A DNA stretch of 62,212 nt from a virus. Positions within the stretch are counted from its first letter, which is position 1; the number at the start of each line of letters is the position of its first letter. This document shows positions 25,442 to 34,100 of this stretch, piece by piece. Made by a program: the position numbers and the translations under genes. The stretch spans positions 1-62,212 of IMG/VR virus record IMGVR_UViG_3300025138_000039, one strand, 5' to 3'. The notes below the pieces were generated by a model. That model saw only the letters and a list, made by a program, of their open reading frames with translations. It did not search any database and was not told the origin of the DNA.

Positions 25442-25771
25442 TTGGAACTTTTAAATTTTATTTTAGCAGCATACGGTATGACTTTCATGATTGTGCATGG
25501 TAAAATCTTCGAAGACATCCGCCCCAAGAAGGATTATACAAAGAAGTGGAACACTCTGTGGAACTGTCCATTGTGTGTAGGCTTTCATGTAGGTTGGTTT
25601 TTAATGCTCCTTTCCCCATTTACTGAACTATTTAGTTTCGAGTATTCTTTCGGGAATGCATTTGTTCTTGGCTGCGTTTCAGCTGGTACATCTTATTTAA
25701 TTTCGGTCTTAGTCGATGATTTTGGACTAAGGCTATCGTCGAGATCAGGAGGTGATTATGTCGATGATTAA
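25442..25771 (+). CDS. Small inner-membrane protein with CPLC motif
   Basis: 109 residues from a TTG start, chosen because AGAGG lies 5 nt before it. Hydrophobic spans: residues ~3-18, ~42-58 (VGFHVGWFLMLLSPF) and ~66-86 (FGNAFVLGCVSAGTSYLI). WNTLWNCPLCVGFHVG resembles the LxCPxCxGFxxG signature of DUF1360-type phage membrane proteins. The Cys pair might bind metal. Function is unknown. Its 3' end contains the SD and start of the next mini-gene. Confidence 0.6.
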   Translation: MELLNFILAAYGMTFMIVHGKIFEDIRPKKDYTKKWNTLWNCPLCVGFHVGWFLMLLSPFTELFSFEYSFGNAFVLGCVSAGTSYLISVLVDDFGLRLSSRSGGDYVDD

Positions 25772-25817
25772 GCGCTGGGTTTTACAACCCGTCCGTCGCT
25801 GTTGCAGCGGATCGTAG
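25758..25817 (+). CDS. Possible 19-residue basic peptide with an ideal Shine-Dalgarno
   Basis: AGGAGGTGAT, fully complementary to the 16S 3' end, lies 4 nt before the ATG at 25758. The frame encodes MSMIKRWVLQPVRRCCSGS and stops at 25815. It overlaps the end of the previous gene in another frame. The peptide is basic with a Cys pair. It may be a real micro-protein or a ribosome-loading or leader peptide before the terminator that follows; conservation is needed to decide. Confidence 0.4.
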   Translation: MSMIKRWVLQPVRRCCSGS

Positions 25818-25840
25818 CTCGGGCAGGTAACGCCTGCTAA

Positions 25841-25870
25841 GGGTGGAGCTAAGCTCTGCCCACCTTTTTT
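25841..25870 (+). terminator. Rho-independent terminator before the protease gene
   Basis: Stem GGGTGGAGC / GCTCTGCCC (two G-U pairs), loop TAA, then ACC and six T. A smaller hairpin (GCAGG ... CCTGC) lies just upstream at about 25823-25837. It ends the terminase/portal transcript or attenuates into the protease gene 17 nt downstream. Confidence 0.75.
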
Positions 25871-25886
25871 ATTAATGGAGAGAAGA

Positions 25887-26510
25887 ATGTCTAAACAATT
25901 ACTAAGAGAGTTCCATGCGCTTTGTCCGGATGGAAGGTGCCTTGATCTCTTAACTGAAAGAGAAAAGAGAGAAGTTGTTGAAGATGGCGCGGTCTACTTG
26001 ACTGGTCGGATTCAGACTGCGGACAAAAAGAATGGAAACGGTCGTAAGTATCCACACAAAGTTCTCAAGAGAGAGATGGATAATTACATGGCTATCGTTA
26101 AAGACAACAGAGCGTGTGGTGAATTAGATCACCCTGATGACTCCGTAATTAACCTTAAGAACGTTTCTCACATGGTCACAGACTGTTGGTGGGAAGGCAA
26201 GGACGTAATGGGCAAGATCAAGGTCTTAGACACTCCTAGCGGTAGAATCCTAAAGGACCTCATCAATGCTGGTGTTAAGCTTGGGATTTCATCTCGTGGA
26301 CTTGGATCTGTTCGAGAATCTATGGGAACAACAGTTGTAGAAGAAGACTTCCAACTAATTTGCTTTGATATCGTGTCCGAACCATCAACCCCAGATGCCT
26401 ATGTTTATCCGGGCGAAAGCTCTAGAAAGCCAACTAGATTCTCGACAAAGTTGCGAGAACAAAAAGAAAACAATATTGACAATCTATTTAAAAAGATTCT
26501 TGGAGATTAA
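25887..26510 (+). CDS. Prohead protease (T4 gp21 / herpes-assemblin-like)
   Basis: Start chosen at the ATG at 25887 because GGAGAG lies 5 nt before it; the ATG at 25875 is within that signal. 207 residues, close to T4 gp21 (212). Catalytic candidates are H82 in ACGELDHPDD and the serine in GISSRGLGS (S135 or S136), the His-Ser arrangement of the U9/S78-type protease fold. It sits inside the prohead, matures by self-cleavage, and cuts scaffold, capsid and internal proteins after (I/L)-x-E. Its location in the leader-protein region suggests those proteins are substrates. Confidence 0.9.
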   Translation: MSKQLLREFHALCPDGRCLDLLTEREKREVVEDGAVYLTGRIQTADKKNGNGRKYPHKVLKREMDNYMAIVKDNRACGELDHPDDSVINLKNVSHMVTDCWWEGKDVMGKIKVLDTPSGRILKDLINAGVKLGISSRGLGSVRESMGTTVVEEDFQLICFDIVSEPSTPDAYVYPGESSRKPTRFSTKLREQKENNIDNLFKKILGD

Positions 26511-26936
26511 ATGAACAAAGAACAATTAAGAAAAACCTTAAAGCCACTCATCAAAGAGTGTATCAAAGAGGTAATTTTTGAAGAAGGAGTTCTCTCTGGA
26601 ATCATTTCAGAGGTTGTCAAGGGAACAGGTGGTCAACGTATTGTCGAAACCCGAACTCAACCCACTTATCAAAAACCACAAATAGATCAAGAAGCACAGC
26701 AAAGAAAACTGAAAGAACACCGACGAAGAATGATTGACTCAATCGGGTCCGATGCATACAATGGTGTGGACTTGTTTGAAGGTACAAAGCCTTTGAGTCA
26801 ACAAGCAGCAGGCAAATCTTCCGGAGGTCATGGTTCAAAAGCCCTTGAGGGTGTTGCACCAAATGATCCCGGCGTTGATATCTCAGCTTTCGGAATGTCT
26901 TCAGCTATTTGGTCAAAATTAGCAAAGGGAAAATAA
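26511..26936 (+). CDS. Putative prohead-core/internal protein
   Basis: 141 residues, starting directly after the protease stop. N-terminus MNKEQLRKTLKPLIKECIKE is again an amphipathic helix with two (I/L)-x-E sites (I14-K15-E16 and I18-K19-E20). The central part is Gln/Lys/Arg-rich and the end is Gly/Ser/Ala-rich (GKSSGGHGSKALEG), likely disordered. This fits a small core protein degraded or trimmed by the protease. SD GGAG is near the ATG. Its TAA overlaps the next ATG (TAATG). Confidence 0.6.
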   Translation: MNKEQLRKTLKPLIKECIKEVIFEEGVLSGIISEVVKGTGGQRIVETRTQPTYQKPQIDQEAQQRKLKEHRRRMIDSIGSDAYNGVDLFEGTKPLSQQAAGKSSGGHGSKALEGVAPNDPGVDISAFGMSSAIWSKLAKGK

Positions 26937-27130
26937 TGGCTACCAATTACAAAATGAAACCTCGCAAAGGCGAGACGATGGAAAAATTCATCAAACGATT
27001 TACCAAAAAGTGCAAGAAACTTGGAATCATTCAAGAAGTCCGAGATCACAGACATTTTACTTCTGACTCTGAGAAAAAGAGACTCGCACGTAAAAAATGG
27101 AGATCACGGATCAAGAAGAACAAGGATTAA
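26936..27130 (+). CDS. rpsU: Ribosomal protein bS21-like
   Basis: Start is the ATG at 26936 overlapping the previous stop; 64 residues. The pattern GETMEKFIKRFTKKCKKLGI, then QEVRDHRHFTSDSEKKRLARKKW, closely follows bacterial bS21 (a phase of helix with RRFKRxCEKxGVLxEVRxRxFYEKPxxERKR). The C-terminus is Lys/Arg-rich, as in bS21. bS21 sits on the 30S platform near the mRNA exit and the anti-SD, so a phage copy could replace the host protein and bias initiation. It lies between protease and virion-surface genes, an unusual place for a translation factor. Confidence 0.82.
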   Translation: MATNYKMKPRKGETMEKFIKRFTKKCKKLGIIQEVRDHRHFTSDSEKKRLARKKWRSRIKKNKD

Positions 27131-27137
27131 CTATTTA
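27131..27137 (+). promoter_or_regulatory. CTATTTA box, candidate late promoter
   Basis: Lies 24 nt before the ATG at 27161, starting immediately after the bS21-like stop codon. Confidence 0.5.
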
Positions 27138-27160
27138 GTCCTAAAAGAGAGGAGAGATTT

Positions 27161-27589
27161 ATGAGTTCAAATTTTTACACAGCTGGATTAAGCCACGTCG
27201 GTGCATACCAAGTAAGTGGAGTCCCATATCTTAGCGGCTCTAATATGCCGGGTGACCAAACTTCCTCATTAAGGTTTCAATTTCCATCTGTTTCTAAATC
27301 AATAACGGTTAAATCAAACTATGCGCACTCTATTCGTGTTCATTTTGCACCTTATACTGCTGGTCAACATGACTACGTCAAAGGTGCTGATAACAAAGAT
27401 AATTTTGTTACAATCGCATCGAGTGGCTCACAAACATTTGACGTGAAGTGTAAAGAGATTTTTATCTCAAGCACAAACAATGCTACAGCGACACAAGCCG
27501 TACAAGACGTTCAAATATACGCAGAACTTACTACAATCCCCAATGACAGAATGTTTAGTCTAGACAATGTAGAAGGGGTGGCAACCTAA
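27161..27589 (+). CDS. Virion-surface/decoration-like beta protein
   Basis: 142 residues; SD GAGGAGAG precedes the ATG. N-terminus SSNFYTAGLSHVGAYQVSG and end DVQIYAELTTIPNDRMFSL flank beta-rich sequence with no enzyme motif. The next gene repeats both ends (NYTTGLNNMGSYQVSG ... ICAGLTAIPAERMYELTG), so both share one fold. Small beta proteins of this kind are often major virion decoration proteins. The role here is inferred from position before the fibres. Confidence 0.65.
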   Translation: MSSNFYTAGLSHVGAYQVSGVPYLSGSNMPGDQTSSLRFQFPSVSKSITVKSNYAHSIRVHFAPYTAGQHDYVKGADNKDNFVTIASSGSQTFDVKCKEIFISSTNNATATQAVQDVQIYAELTTIPNDRMFSLDNVEGVAT

Positions 27590-28635
27590 TGAGTTTTAAT
27601 TACACAACAGGTCTCAACAACATGGGGTCATATCAAGTATCTGGTCGACCATGGATGAAGAATCATGAGTTTACTGGTGTCGAGAGTAAGTTTTATGAAT
27701 TTCCAAATGTTACTGATTACATCAAAGTAATGAATGACGTTAATGGAACTAAGTCTGGTAACATAGATATCGTTTTCTGTGAGCCAAGACGGTCTGCGAA
27801 CATGCCCAATGTAAATGAATACTTGTCTACATCAATAATAGCCACGCGAGAAGTAACCTTGTCCATGTGGGTGAAGTTTGATGTTCTGGCTAATCCAACT
27901 CCTGGCGATGTAAGAATCGCTAATTTTACTGGAACAGGCGTGGACATCAGGGTGCAAACTAGACTTGTAGATGAAATTAGAACTGTTGTATCCAGCGGAG
28001 GAACACAAACTCAAACCACAACAACAAGTCCTCTTGTTGTAGATGAATGGTTTAATATGATATTTGTAGTTAAAAGCGGCGATTCAAAAATTTATTTAAA
28101 TGGACAATTGCTAACAGAAACAGTTAATACTCAAACGATTGGTGGCGACTTTGATAGTCTATCTTTGGGATCGACATCATCCAATAACGATGGCTCATAT
28201 TCAAACATATACTTGTTTAACCGTGCACTGACCGAAAGTGAAATTGCAAAAGTGTATAATGGATCATACAAAACATCACCGGACAACTCAAGCATTATTC
28301 CGGATCTAACTTCTTGGTGGGCTTTCGAAGACAATAATTATAAAACTTTCTTCACTACGGCAGATACTACAACAACAATATTTGATAGAGTATCCTCTAA
28401 CAACCTTGTGCTTAACTCTGGGGCTTTACTTTTTGAAGACGGCTATCAATTAGACAACGCACTTTCACATCACAAAATTACTCTTGTTGATCAACAAGAA
28501 ATAACGTTAAACTGCAAAGCAAAGCAAATCTTTCTAAGATCTACTGCCGATGCGGATGTTAGTATTTGCGCTGGACTCACTGCAATCCCAGCTGAAAGAA
28601 TGTATGAATTAACTGGACCGGGAATCGATGAGTAA
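27589..28635 (+). CDS. Virion-surface protein with inserted LamG-like domain
   Basis: 348 residues; overlaps the previous stop by one base (TAATG). Residues 1-~80 and ~285-348 correspond to the N- and C-terminal halves of the upstream 142-residue protein. The middle ~200 residues read as a concanavalin A/LamG jelly roll: REVTLSMWVKFD, DEWFNMIFVVKSGDSKIYLN, YSNIYLFNRALTESEIAKVY. LamG domains typically bind glycans or proteins, so this copy may carry receptor or particle-binding activity on the virion. Confidence 0.7.
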   Translation: MSFNYTTGLNNMGSYQVSGRPWMKNHEFTGVESKFYEFPNVTDYIKVMNDVNGTKSGNIDIVFCEPRRSANMPNVNEYLSTSIIATREVTLSMWVKFDVLANPTPGDVRIANFTGTGVDIRVQTRLVDEIRTVVSSGGTQTQTTTTSPLVVDEWFNMIFVVKSGDSKIYLNGQLLTETVNTQTIGGDFDSLSLGSTSSNNDGSYSNIYLFNRALTESEIAKVYNGSYKTSPDNSSIIPDLTSWWAFEDNNYKTFFTTADTTTTIFDRVSSNNLVLNSGALLFEDGYQLDNALSHHKITLVDQQEITLNCKAKQIFLRSTADADVSICAGLTAIPAERMYELTGPGIDE

Positions 28636-30956
28636 TGGCGAAGGAATTTGGATGGGCATACGTTGCTGGTACGCAAGCTTCCGGACCTAAAGGTTCGGTT
28701 CAACTTGCTGGTATCACGACTGCATTAGAGCACGACCCTAACCTTCTATGGTCAGACGAAGAGAACGCTTTGATGGTGTCTGGGAATATCATTGCCCACA
28801 ACTTCGAGATTCAAAACCAAACCAAAACAGTATTTCATTTTGAAGTTTCCGGATCTTCAATCTTTGGAGACACCGAAGATGACTTGCACCAATTTACTGG
28901 TTCTCTAAATATTACAGGGAACGTTTCGGCATCAGCCTTTTATGGCTGGGGTGGAGACCTTGATGGTGTGCCGATCAATTATTACACTAATCAAGGTGAC
29001 AATAGAATCGTAACATCAGTTAGTGGAGACACCGTCAATGCAGAAGCAAATCTTCTATTCGATGGTACATTACTCTCAGTCACGGGAAATGTCCAAGCAT
29101 TGGAAGTAAAAGCTGATGAGGTTAGCGGAACATTGGGTTTCTTTGAAGATGTAGCCATGGAAACATTGTCTGCAAATGAAATAACCTCATCCGCATTAAC
29201 ATCTAATACCGCAGTAATCCCCAACACAACCTTGGGTGACGTCATTCTCACAGGACGTATCGTGGATGTAAATGGAAATGTTATATTGGGAACTCCAACT
29301 GCGCAAACAGAATTCAACATCTCATCAAACAGCAATGGTCAAACGCAAATTGCTAGCAATAACTTTAGCAATGTTAATAGCACCAATGCAGTCGGAATGG
29401 ATTTCGCAGTAATCAATGAAGGATTAGCTGTTGCGACAAACAGATTTTTCGTAGGCTCAGCCGGCAAATCTGGTTTCGGAACAAACGACCCCGAAAAGAA
29501 AGTCGAAATATATGACCCAACTGGTACACAGTTGAGACTATCTTCAGTTGGTGCAGACCAAATTGTAAACGGTGGAGTCTTATTTAATCCAACACGCCAC
29601 CACACAGACTTAACAACTGATTCCACTGGTGCGTTCTCAATAATGCCTACAGCACAAAAGTTAGGTATCAACACCACATCGCCAGAACATGCACTAGATG
29701 TCTCCGGAGATGCAAGAATAACTGGAAACCTTATAGTGTCGGGCACACTCACAGCACACACTACAGACTTTGTAGTCTCAGCTGATACTTTAACATTCGG
29801 AGATGAAGCCAGCGACACAATTATAATGAACGCAAGCACAATCTCAACTCCCAATGGTTTAGTTATTGACAACAGCTTCTACATGCAAAGTGGAACAGTT
29901 GGTGTTGGAAACTATGCAACATCCAAATTTGGTGTATCAGCAACCGCAAATCAGTTTTCTGTTGGAGATGGAACCAAGACACTCTCTATTAACGTCGAGA
30001 ATAGTTCTACAACACTTTCAACAAACTCTACGACACTAGACATAGCAAACTCAACAAACGTTCTTGGTGAGCTTGTGGTAGGCTCTAATGGCGACATAGT
30101 TCTTAATAACATTGGAGAAGTTTCTTCCTCTGTTTCTGTGTCCTCACATTTGGGTCACTTTACAAATATTACATCGAACACCATAACGAATGGAAACACT
30201 ACAGTCAATAGCGACAACATTGTGACTCCAACTCTTGATGCAACAACAGTAAACTCCACAAACCTTGGAGGTACGCTTAGTACAGCAGCACAACCGAACG
30301 TAACAAGTTTAGGAACACTAACTTCACTTAATGTTGCGAATGCAGCATCTATCGGTGGAGGGTTGAATGTTGGGTCTTCAATCGCTGTGGGTACAAACTC
30401 TGCTTCTAGAAAAGTCGAGATCAAAGATTCTAATCCTCAAATGAGATTGACAAACACAGATGCTGTTTTCGGACTATCAAGTCATACATATGCAGATTTG
30501 CATGTGCAACCAACTGGGGATTTATCTCTCCTACCATCCTCCGGCAAAGTAATCATACCTCAATTGAACCTGTCAAACATTCCAGAAGGAAGTTCATTCA
30601 AGCATCTATCTCTTGATCAAAATGGGAACGTAGTCATATCTCCAAACTTGCAACATGGAATAGAGGTTAGATCGAGAGTCATAGCAACTCAAGATTACCA
30701 AGTCCAAACAAGTGATTACTTCGTAGGTCTCCAATCACAACAAAACCTGATAATTACACTGCCTGATGCTAGCAACCTTATCAATGGACAAATATTTATC
30801 ATAACTGATGAGCTTGCGAACGCACAAGTCCACAATCTAGTAATTCAAACAACTAATAATCAAACTATCGATGGCCAATCACAGCTTACAATTGTGTCTC
30901 CTAGGTCGTCGATAAGCATGTATACCGATGGACAATCTAGTTTCTTCTTGTTCTAA
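28635..30956 (+). CDS. Tail fibre-like protein
   Basis: 773 residues, TAATG-coupled to the previous gene. Repetitive beta sequence rich in Asn, Thr, Ser and Gly, with units like TSPEHALDVSGDARITGNLI and SGTLTAHTTDFVVSADTLTF, typical of trimeric fibre shafts. The C-terminal ~100 residues form a separate beta tip (LIIT-type strands, NQTIDGQSQLTIVS). No intramolecular chaperone triad is obvious. Likely part of a host-recognition fibre with the LamG proteins upstream. It ends 187 nt before the giant Ala-rich fibre. Confidence 0.72.
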   Translation: MAKEFGWAYVAGTQASGPKGSVQLAGITTALEHDPNLLWSDEENALMVSGNIIAHNFEIQNQTKTVFHFEVSGSSIFGDTEDDLHQFTGSLNITGNVSASAFYGWGGDLDGVPINYYTNQGDNRIVTSVSGDTVNAEANLLFDGTLLSVTGNVQALEVKADEVSGTLGFFEDVAMETLSANEITSSALTSNTAVIPNTTLGDVILTGRIVDVNGNVILGTPTAQTEFNISSNSNGQTQIASNNFSNVNSTNAVGMDFAVINEGLAVATNRFFVGSAGKSGFGTNDPEKKVEIYDPTGTQLRLSSVGADQIVNGGVLFNPTRHHTDLTTDSTGAFSIMPTAQKLGINTTSPEHALDVSGDARITGNLIVSGTLTAHTTDFVVSADTLTFGDEASDTIIMNASTISTPNGLVIDNSFYMQSGTVGVGNYATSKFGVSATANQFSVGDGTKTLSINVENSSTTLSTNSTTLDIANSTNVLGELVVGSNGDIVLNNIGEVSSSVSVSSHLGHFTNITSNTITNGNTTVNSDNIVTPTLDATTVNSTNLGGTLSTAAQPNVTSLGTLTSLNVANAASIGGGLNVGSSIAVGTNSASRKVEIKDSNPQMRLTNTDAVFGLSSHTYADLHVQPTGDLSLLPSSGKVIIPQLNLSNIPEGSSFKHLSLDQNGNVVISPNLQHGIEVRSRVIATQDYQVQTSDYFVGLQSQQNLIITLPDASNLINGQIFIITDELANAQVHNLVIQTTNNQTIDGQSQLTIVSPRSSISMYTDGQSSFFLF

Positions 30957-31077
30957 TCTTCTACTTCATCGGTAGTAGCGATATTATAGAAGGATAATTT
31001 TTTTTTCAATGTTTCGAAAGCTTAATTAAAAACTGTTTAATATTTATATTCTTTTAAGTTTTTTAAGGTGTAGTTAT

Positions 31078-31118
31078 GTGTAGCTCTTCGTCCGCCTATG
31101 ATGAGACGTTGAGCACAT
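31078..31118 (+). promoter_or_regulatory. 5' UTR hairpin before the Ala-rich fibre gene
   Basis: Symmetric stem GCTC-TT-CGTC (31083-31092) with GACG-TT-GAGC (31105-31114), a 12-nt loop, and an outer GTGT/ACAT extension if A31082 bulges. It lies about 30 nt before the ATG at 31144, leaving the GGAGG SD exposed. Upstream, 30957-31077 holds a weak hairpin (CTACT ... AGTAG), a separate T-run at about 30998, and an AT-rich TATTTATA at about 31041 that may be a late-promoter variant. A role in mRNA stability or start is inferred. Confidence 0.45.
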
Positions 31119-31143
31119 TATATTCTTAATGGAGGAATAAATA

Positions 31144-34100
31144 ATGGCTAATAATTTTCACAATGGAGTTATCGTATATGACGCACAAGTTGCTAAATTC
31201 GATATGACTCTCATGGCCTCTGAGAACATTGACTTTCCAAGCAATGTTATCAAGGACCTTAACTATCTGGCTGCTGACGTAGTCTACGAATTTGATGCGT
31301 CTTTTGACATCGGTACAATCCGTCAAGGCGACTTGCAAAAATTGTCTCGCATGGGTCACATCCAAGCTGCTAAGGACTTCACTGCTGCTGAAGCACTTGC
31401 TGCTGAACAAGCTCGTCTTGGCTTAAAAGGACAAATGGAAGCTTATGCTGATCAAGCTGAAGCTGACGCTATCTCTTCTGCTGGTGCTTACACTGATGGA
31501 CGCGAAGTTGTTCTTCAAGGTAACATCAATGCTGAAGCTGCAAGAGCTACTGCTGCTGAAGGTGCAAACGCTTTGGCTCACAGTACTTTCAAAGCTGCTC
31601 AAGAAACTTTCAATGGCGACATTGGAATGGAAGTAACCACTCACAAAACTGAACGTGTTGCTGCTGATGCAATTTTGACTGCTGGTTTGGCTCAAGAAGT
31701 TACAGATCGTACTGCTGCAGTTAACGGTGTTACTGTTTCTTTGGCAACTGAAGCTGCTACAGCTCGTGCTGCTGAAGGTGTTTTAACAGCTGATTTGGCT
31801 TCTCAAGTTGCTCTTCAAGCTGCTTATAAAACATCTAACGATGCTGCTCTTGCTCTTGAAACACAAAACAGAATGAATGCTGATGCATTCGAAGCTGGAG
31901 TTTCAGCGACTGACCGTGGAGCAATTCGTTCTGAAATTGCTGCTGCTAAAGTTATTGACGATGCTGCGATGGCTTCAGAAGCTGCTGCTCGTATCGCTGC
32001 TGATGCAACTTTGACTTCTGGTCTTGCTGCTCAAGTATCTAAGGAAGCTGCATATGAAGTATCTAATGATGCTGCATTGGCTGCTCAGGTTGCAAAAGAA
32101 GCTGCTTATGAAGTATCTAATGATTCTGCTCTTGCTGCTCAAGTAGCTAAAGAAGCTGCTTATGAAACATCTAACGATGCTGCGTTAGCTGCTCAAGTTG
32201 CTAAGCAAGCTGCTGATAAAGCTGCTGCTGAAGCTGCTGTTGTTGCTGCAAAAGCTGCTGCTGATGCATTATTGGTATCTGCGAAAGCTGAAGCTGATGC
32301 AAAAGTTGAAATCGAAGAAGCTCGTATTGACGCAATCTTATTAGCATCTGATGCTGATAAAGATTCATTTGCTGAAATCGTTACTTTGATCAACGCTGTT
32401 GATACACAAAATGATGCAGATGTTGCTGCTGTTATCTCTAGTTTGAATGCAGAAATTGCATCTACAAACAGTGATATCGCTGAAGCTGCAACTGCTCGTG
32501 GTGCGATTCAAGCTGATGTTGATGCTAACGAAGTTGCATCTGATGCATCATTCGCTGCTGCTGCGACTGCACGTGCTGCAATTATCACCCAACATGGTGC
32601 TGATGATGCTGCTGCTGCAACTGCTCGTGGTGGAATTCAATCTGCTCTTGACGCTCAAGAAGCTAAGCAAGAAAGTGAAAGAGCCGCTATGGACACTGCA
32701 TACAAAGCTGCTGATGCAACTTTGACTGCTGGATTGTCTGCTGAGCAAACACGTGCTGAAGCTGCTGAAGGTGTGTTGACTGCTGGTTTGTCTGCACAAG
32801 TTGCTAAAGAAGCTGCATATGAAGTATCTAATGATGCTGCACTTGCTCTTGAGACACAAAACAGAATGTCTGCTGATGCATTCGAAGCTGGAGTCGCTCT
32901 TGCGGGTCGTAATGCTATCCAAGCTGATGTAGATGCTAACGAAGCAGCTGCTTTAGCTGGACGTCAAGCTATTCAGGCTGATGTAGATCAAAATGAAGCT
33001 GATGCTGACGCATCATTCGCTGCTGCAGCAACTGCTCGTGCAAGCGAAGCTACTACAGCCCGTGCTGCTGAAGCTGCAAATGCTTCTGCAATTTCTGCTG
33101 AAGAAGCTGGAAGACTTGCTGGTGACTCTGCTATTCGTGGTGGTTTCGCTGGTTCTATGCAAGGTCTCGATCAAGCAATCGGTACTAACAAATCTGATTT
33201 TGAAGCTGCTGATGCAACTTTAACTGCTGGTTTGTCTGCTGAACAAGCACGTGCCGAAGCTGCTGAGGGTGTTTTAACTGCTGGATTAGCTGCTGAGCTT
33301 ATCGCTCGTGCTGCTGGTGATGCAGGTCTTCAAGGTCAAATCAACACAGTTGACGGAAAAGTTGACGGTGAAAAAGTTCGTGCTGAAGCTGCTGAACTTT
33401 CATTGTCTAATGGTTTGTCTGCTGAACAACAACGCGCTGAAGCTGCAGAACTTGTTTTGACTAATGGTTTGGCTGCTGAAGTTGCTGATCGTGGAGCTGC
33501 TGATACAGCTGCTGCATCTTTCAACTTGGCTGCTCGTAATGCTATCCAAGCTGACGTTGACGCTAACGAAGCTTCTGCTTCTGGTTCTTTCGCATCTGCT
33601 TCTGCAGGTCGTGGTGTAATTGCTGCTGGTTTGGCTCAAGAGCTTCTTGACCGTGCTGCTGGTGATGTTTCAACTTTGGCTTCTGCTAAGTCTTACACTG
33701 ACGCTGAAATTGCTACAATGCAAGCTTCTTTGGACGCTGAAATTGCTGCGACTAATGCTGACTTCTTGGCTGCTGAACAAGCTCGTATCGGTATGAACAC
33801 TCAGTTGACTGCTGATATCGCTACTGCTAAGTCTCAAGCTATCGCTCACACTGACGCTGCTGTTGCTGGTCTTGTAGATTCTGCACCTGCGATGTTGGAT
33901 ACTTTGAACGAATTGGCTGCTGCTATCGGTGACGATCAGAACTTTGCTGCTACTGTTGCTGGTGATATCGCTACTGCTAAAGCTGCTCTTGAAGCAGAGG
34001 TTGATGCTGTTGAAGCTGCATTGTCTGCACACGAAGCTGCTAATGTAGTTTCTTTCGGTGCTGCAACAACTGACCGTGCTGCGATCCGTTCTGAGTTGGC

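Noticed and set aside
30961-31006. Hairpin CTACT...AGTAG plus T-run after the fibre gene, as a terminator
   Set aside because: The T-run begins about 20 nt after the stem and the stem is only 5 bp, so it does not fit a rho-independent terminator.
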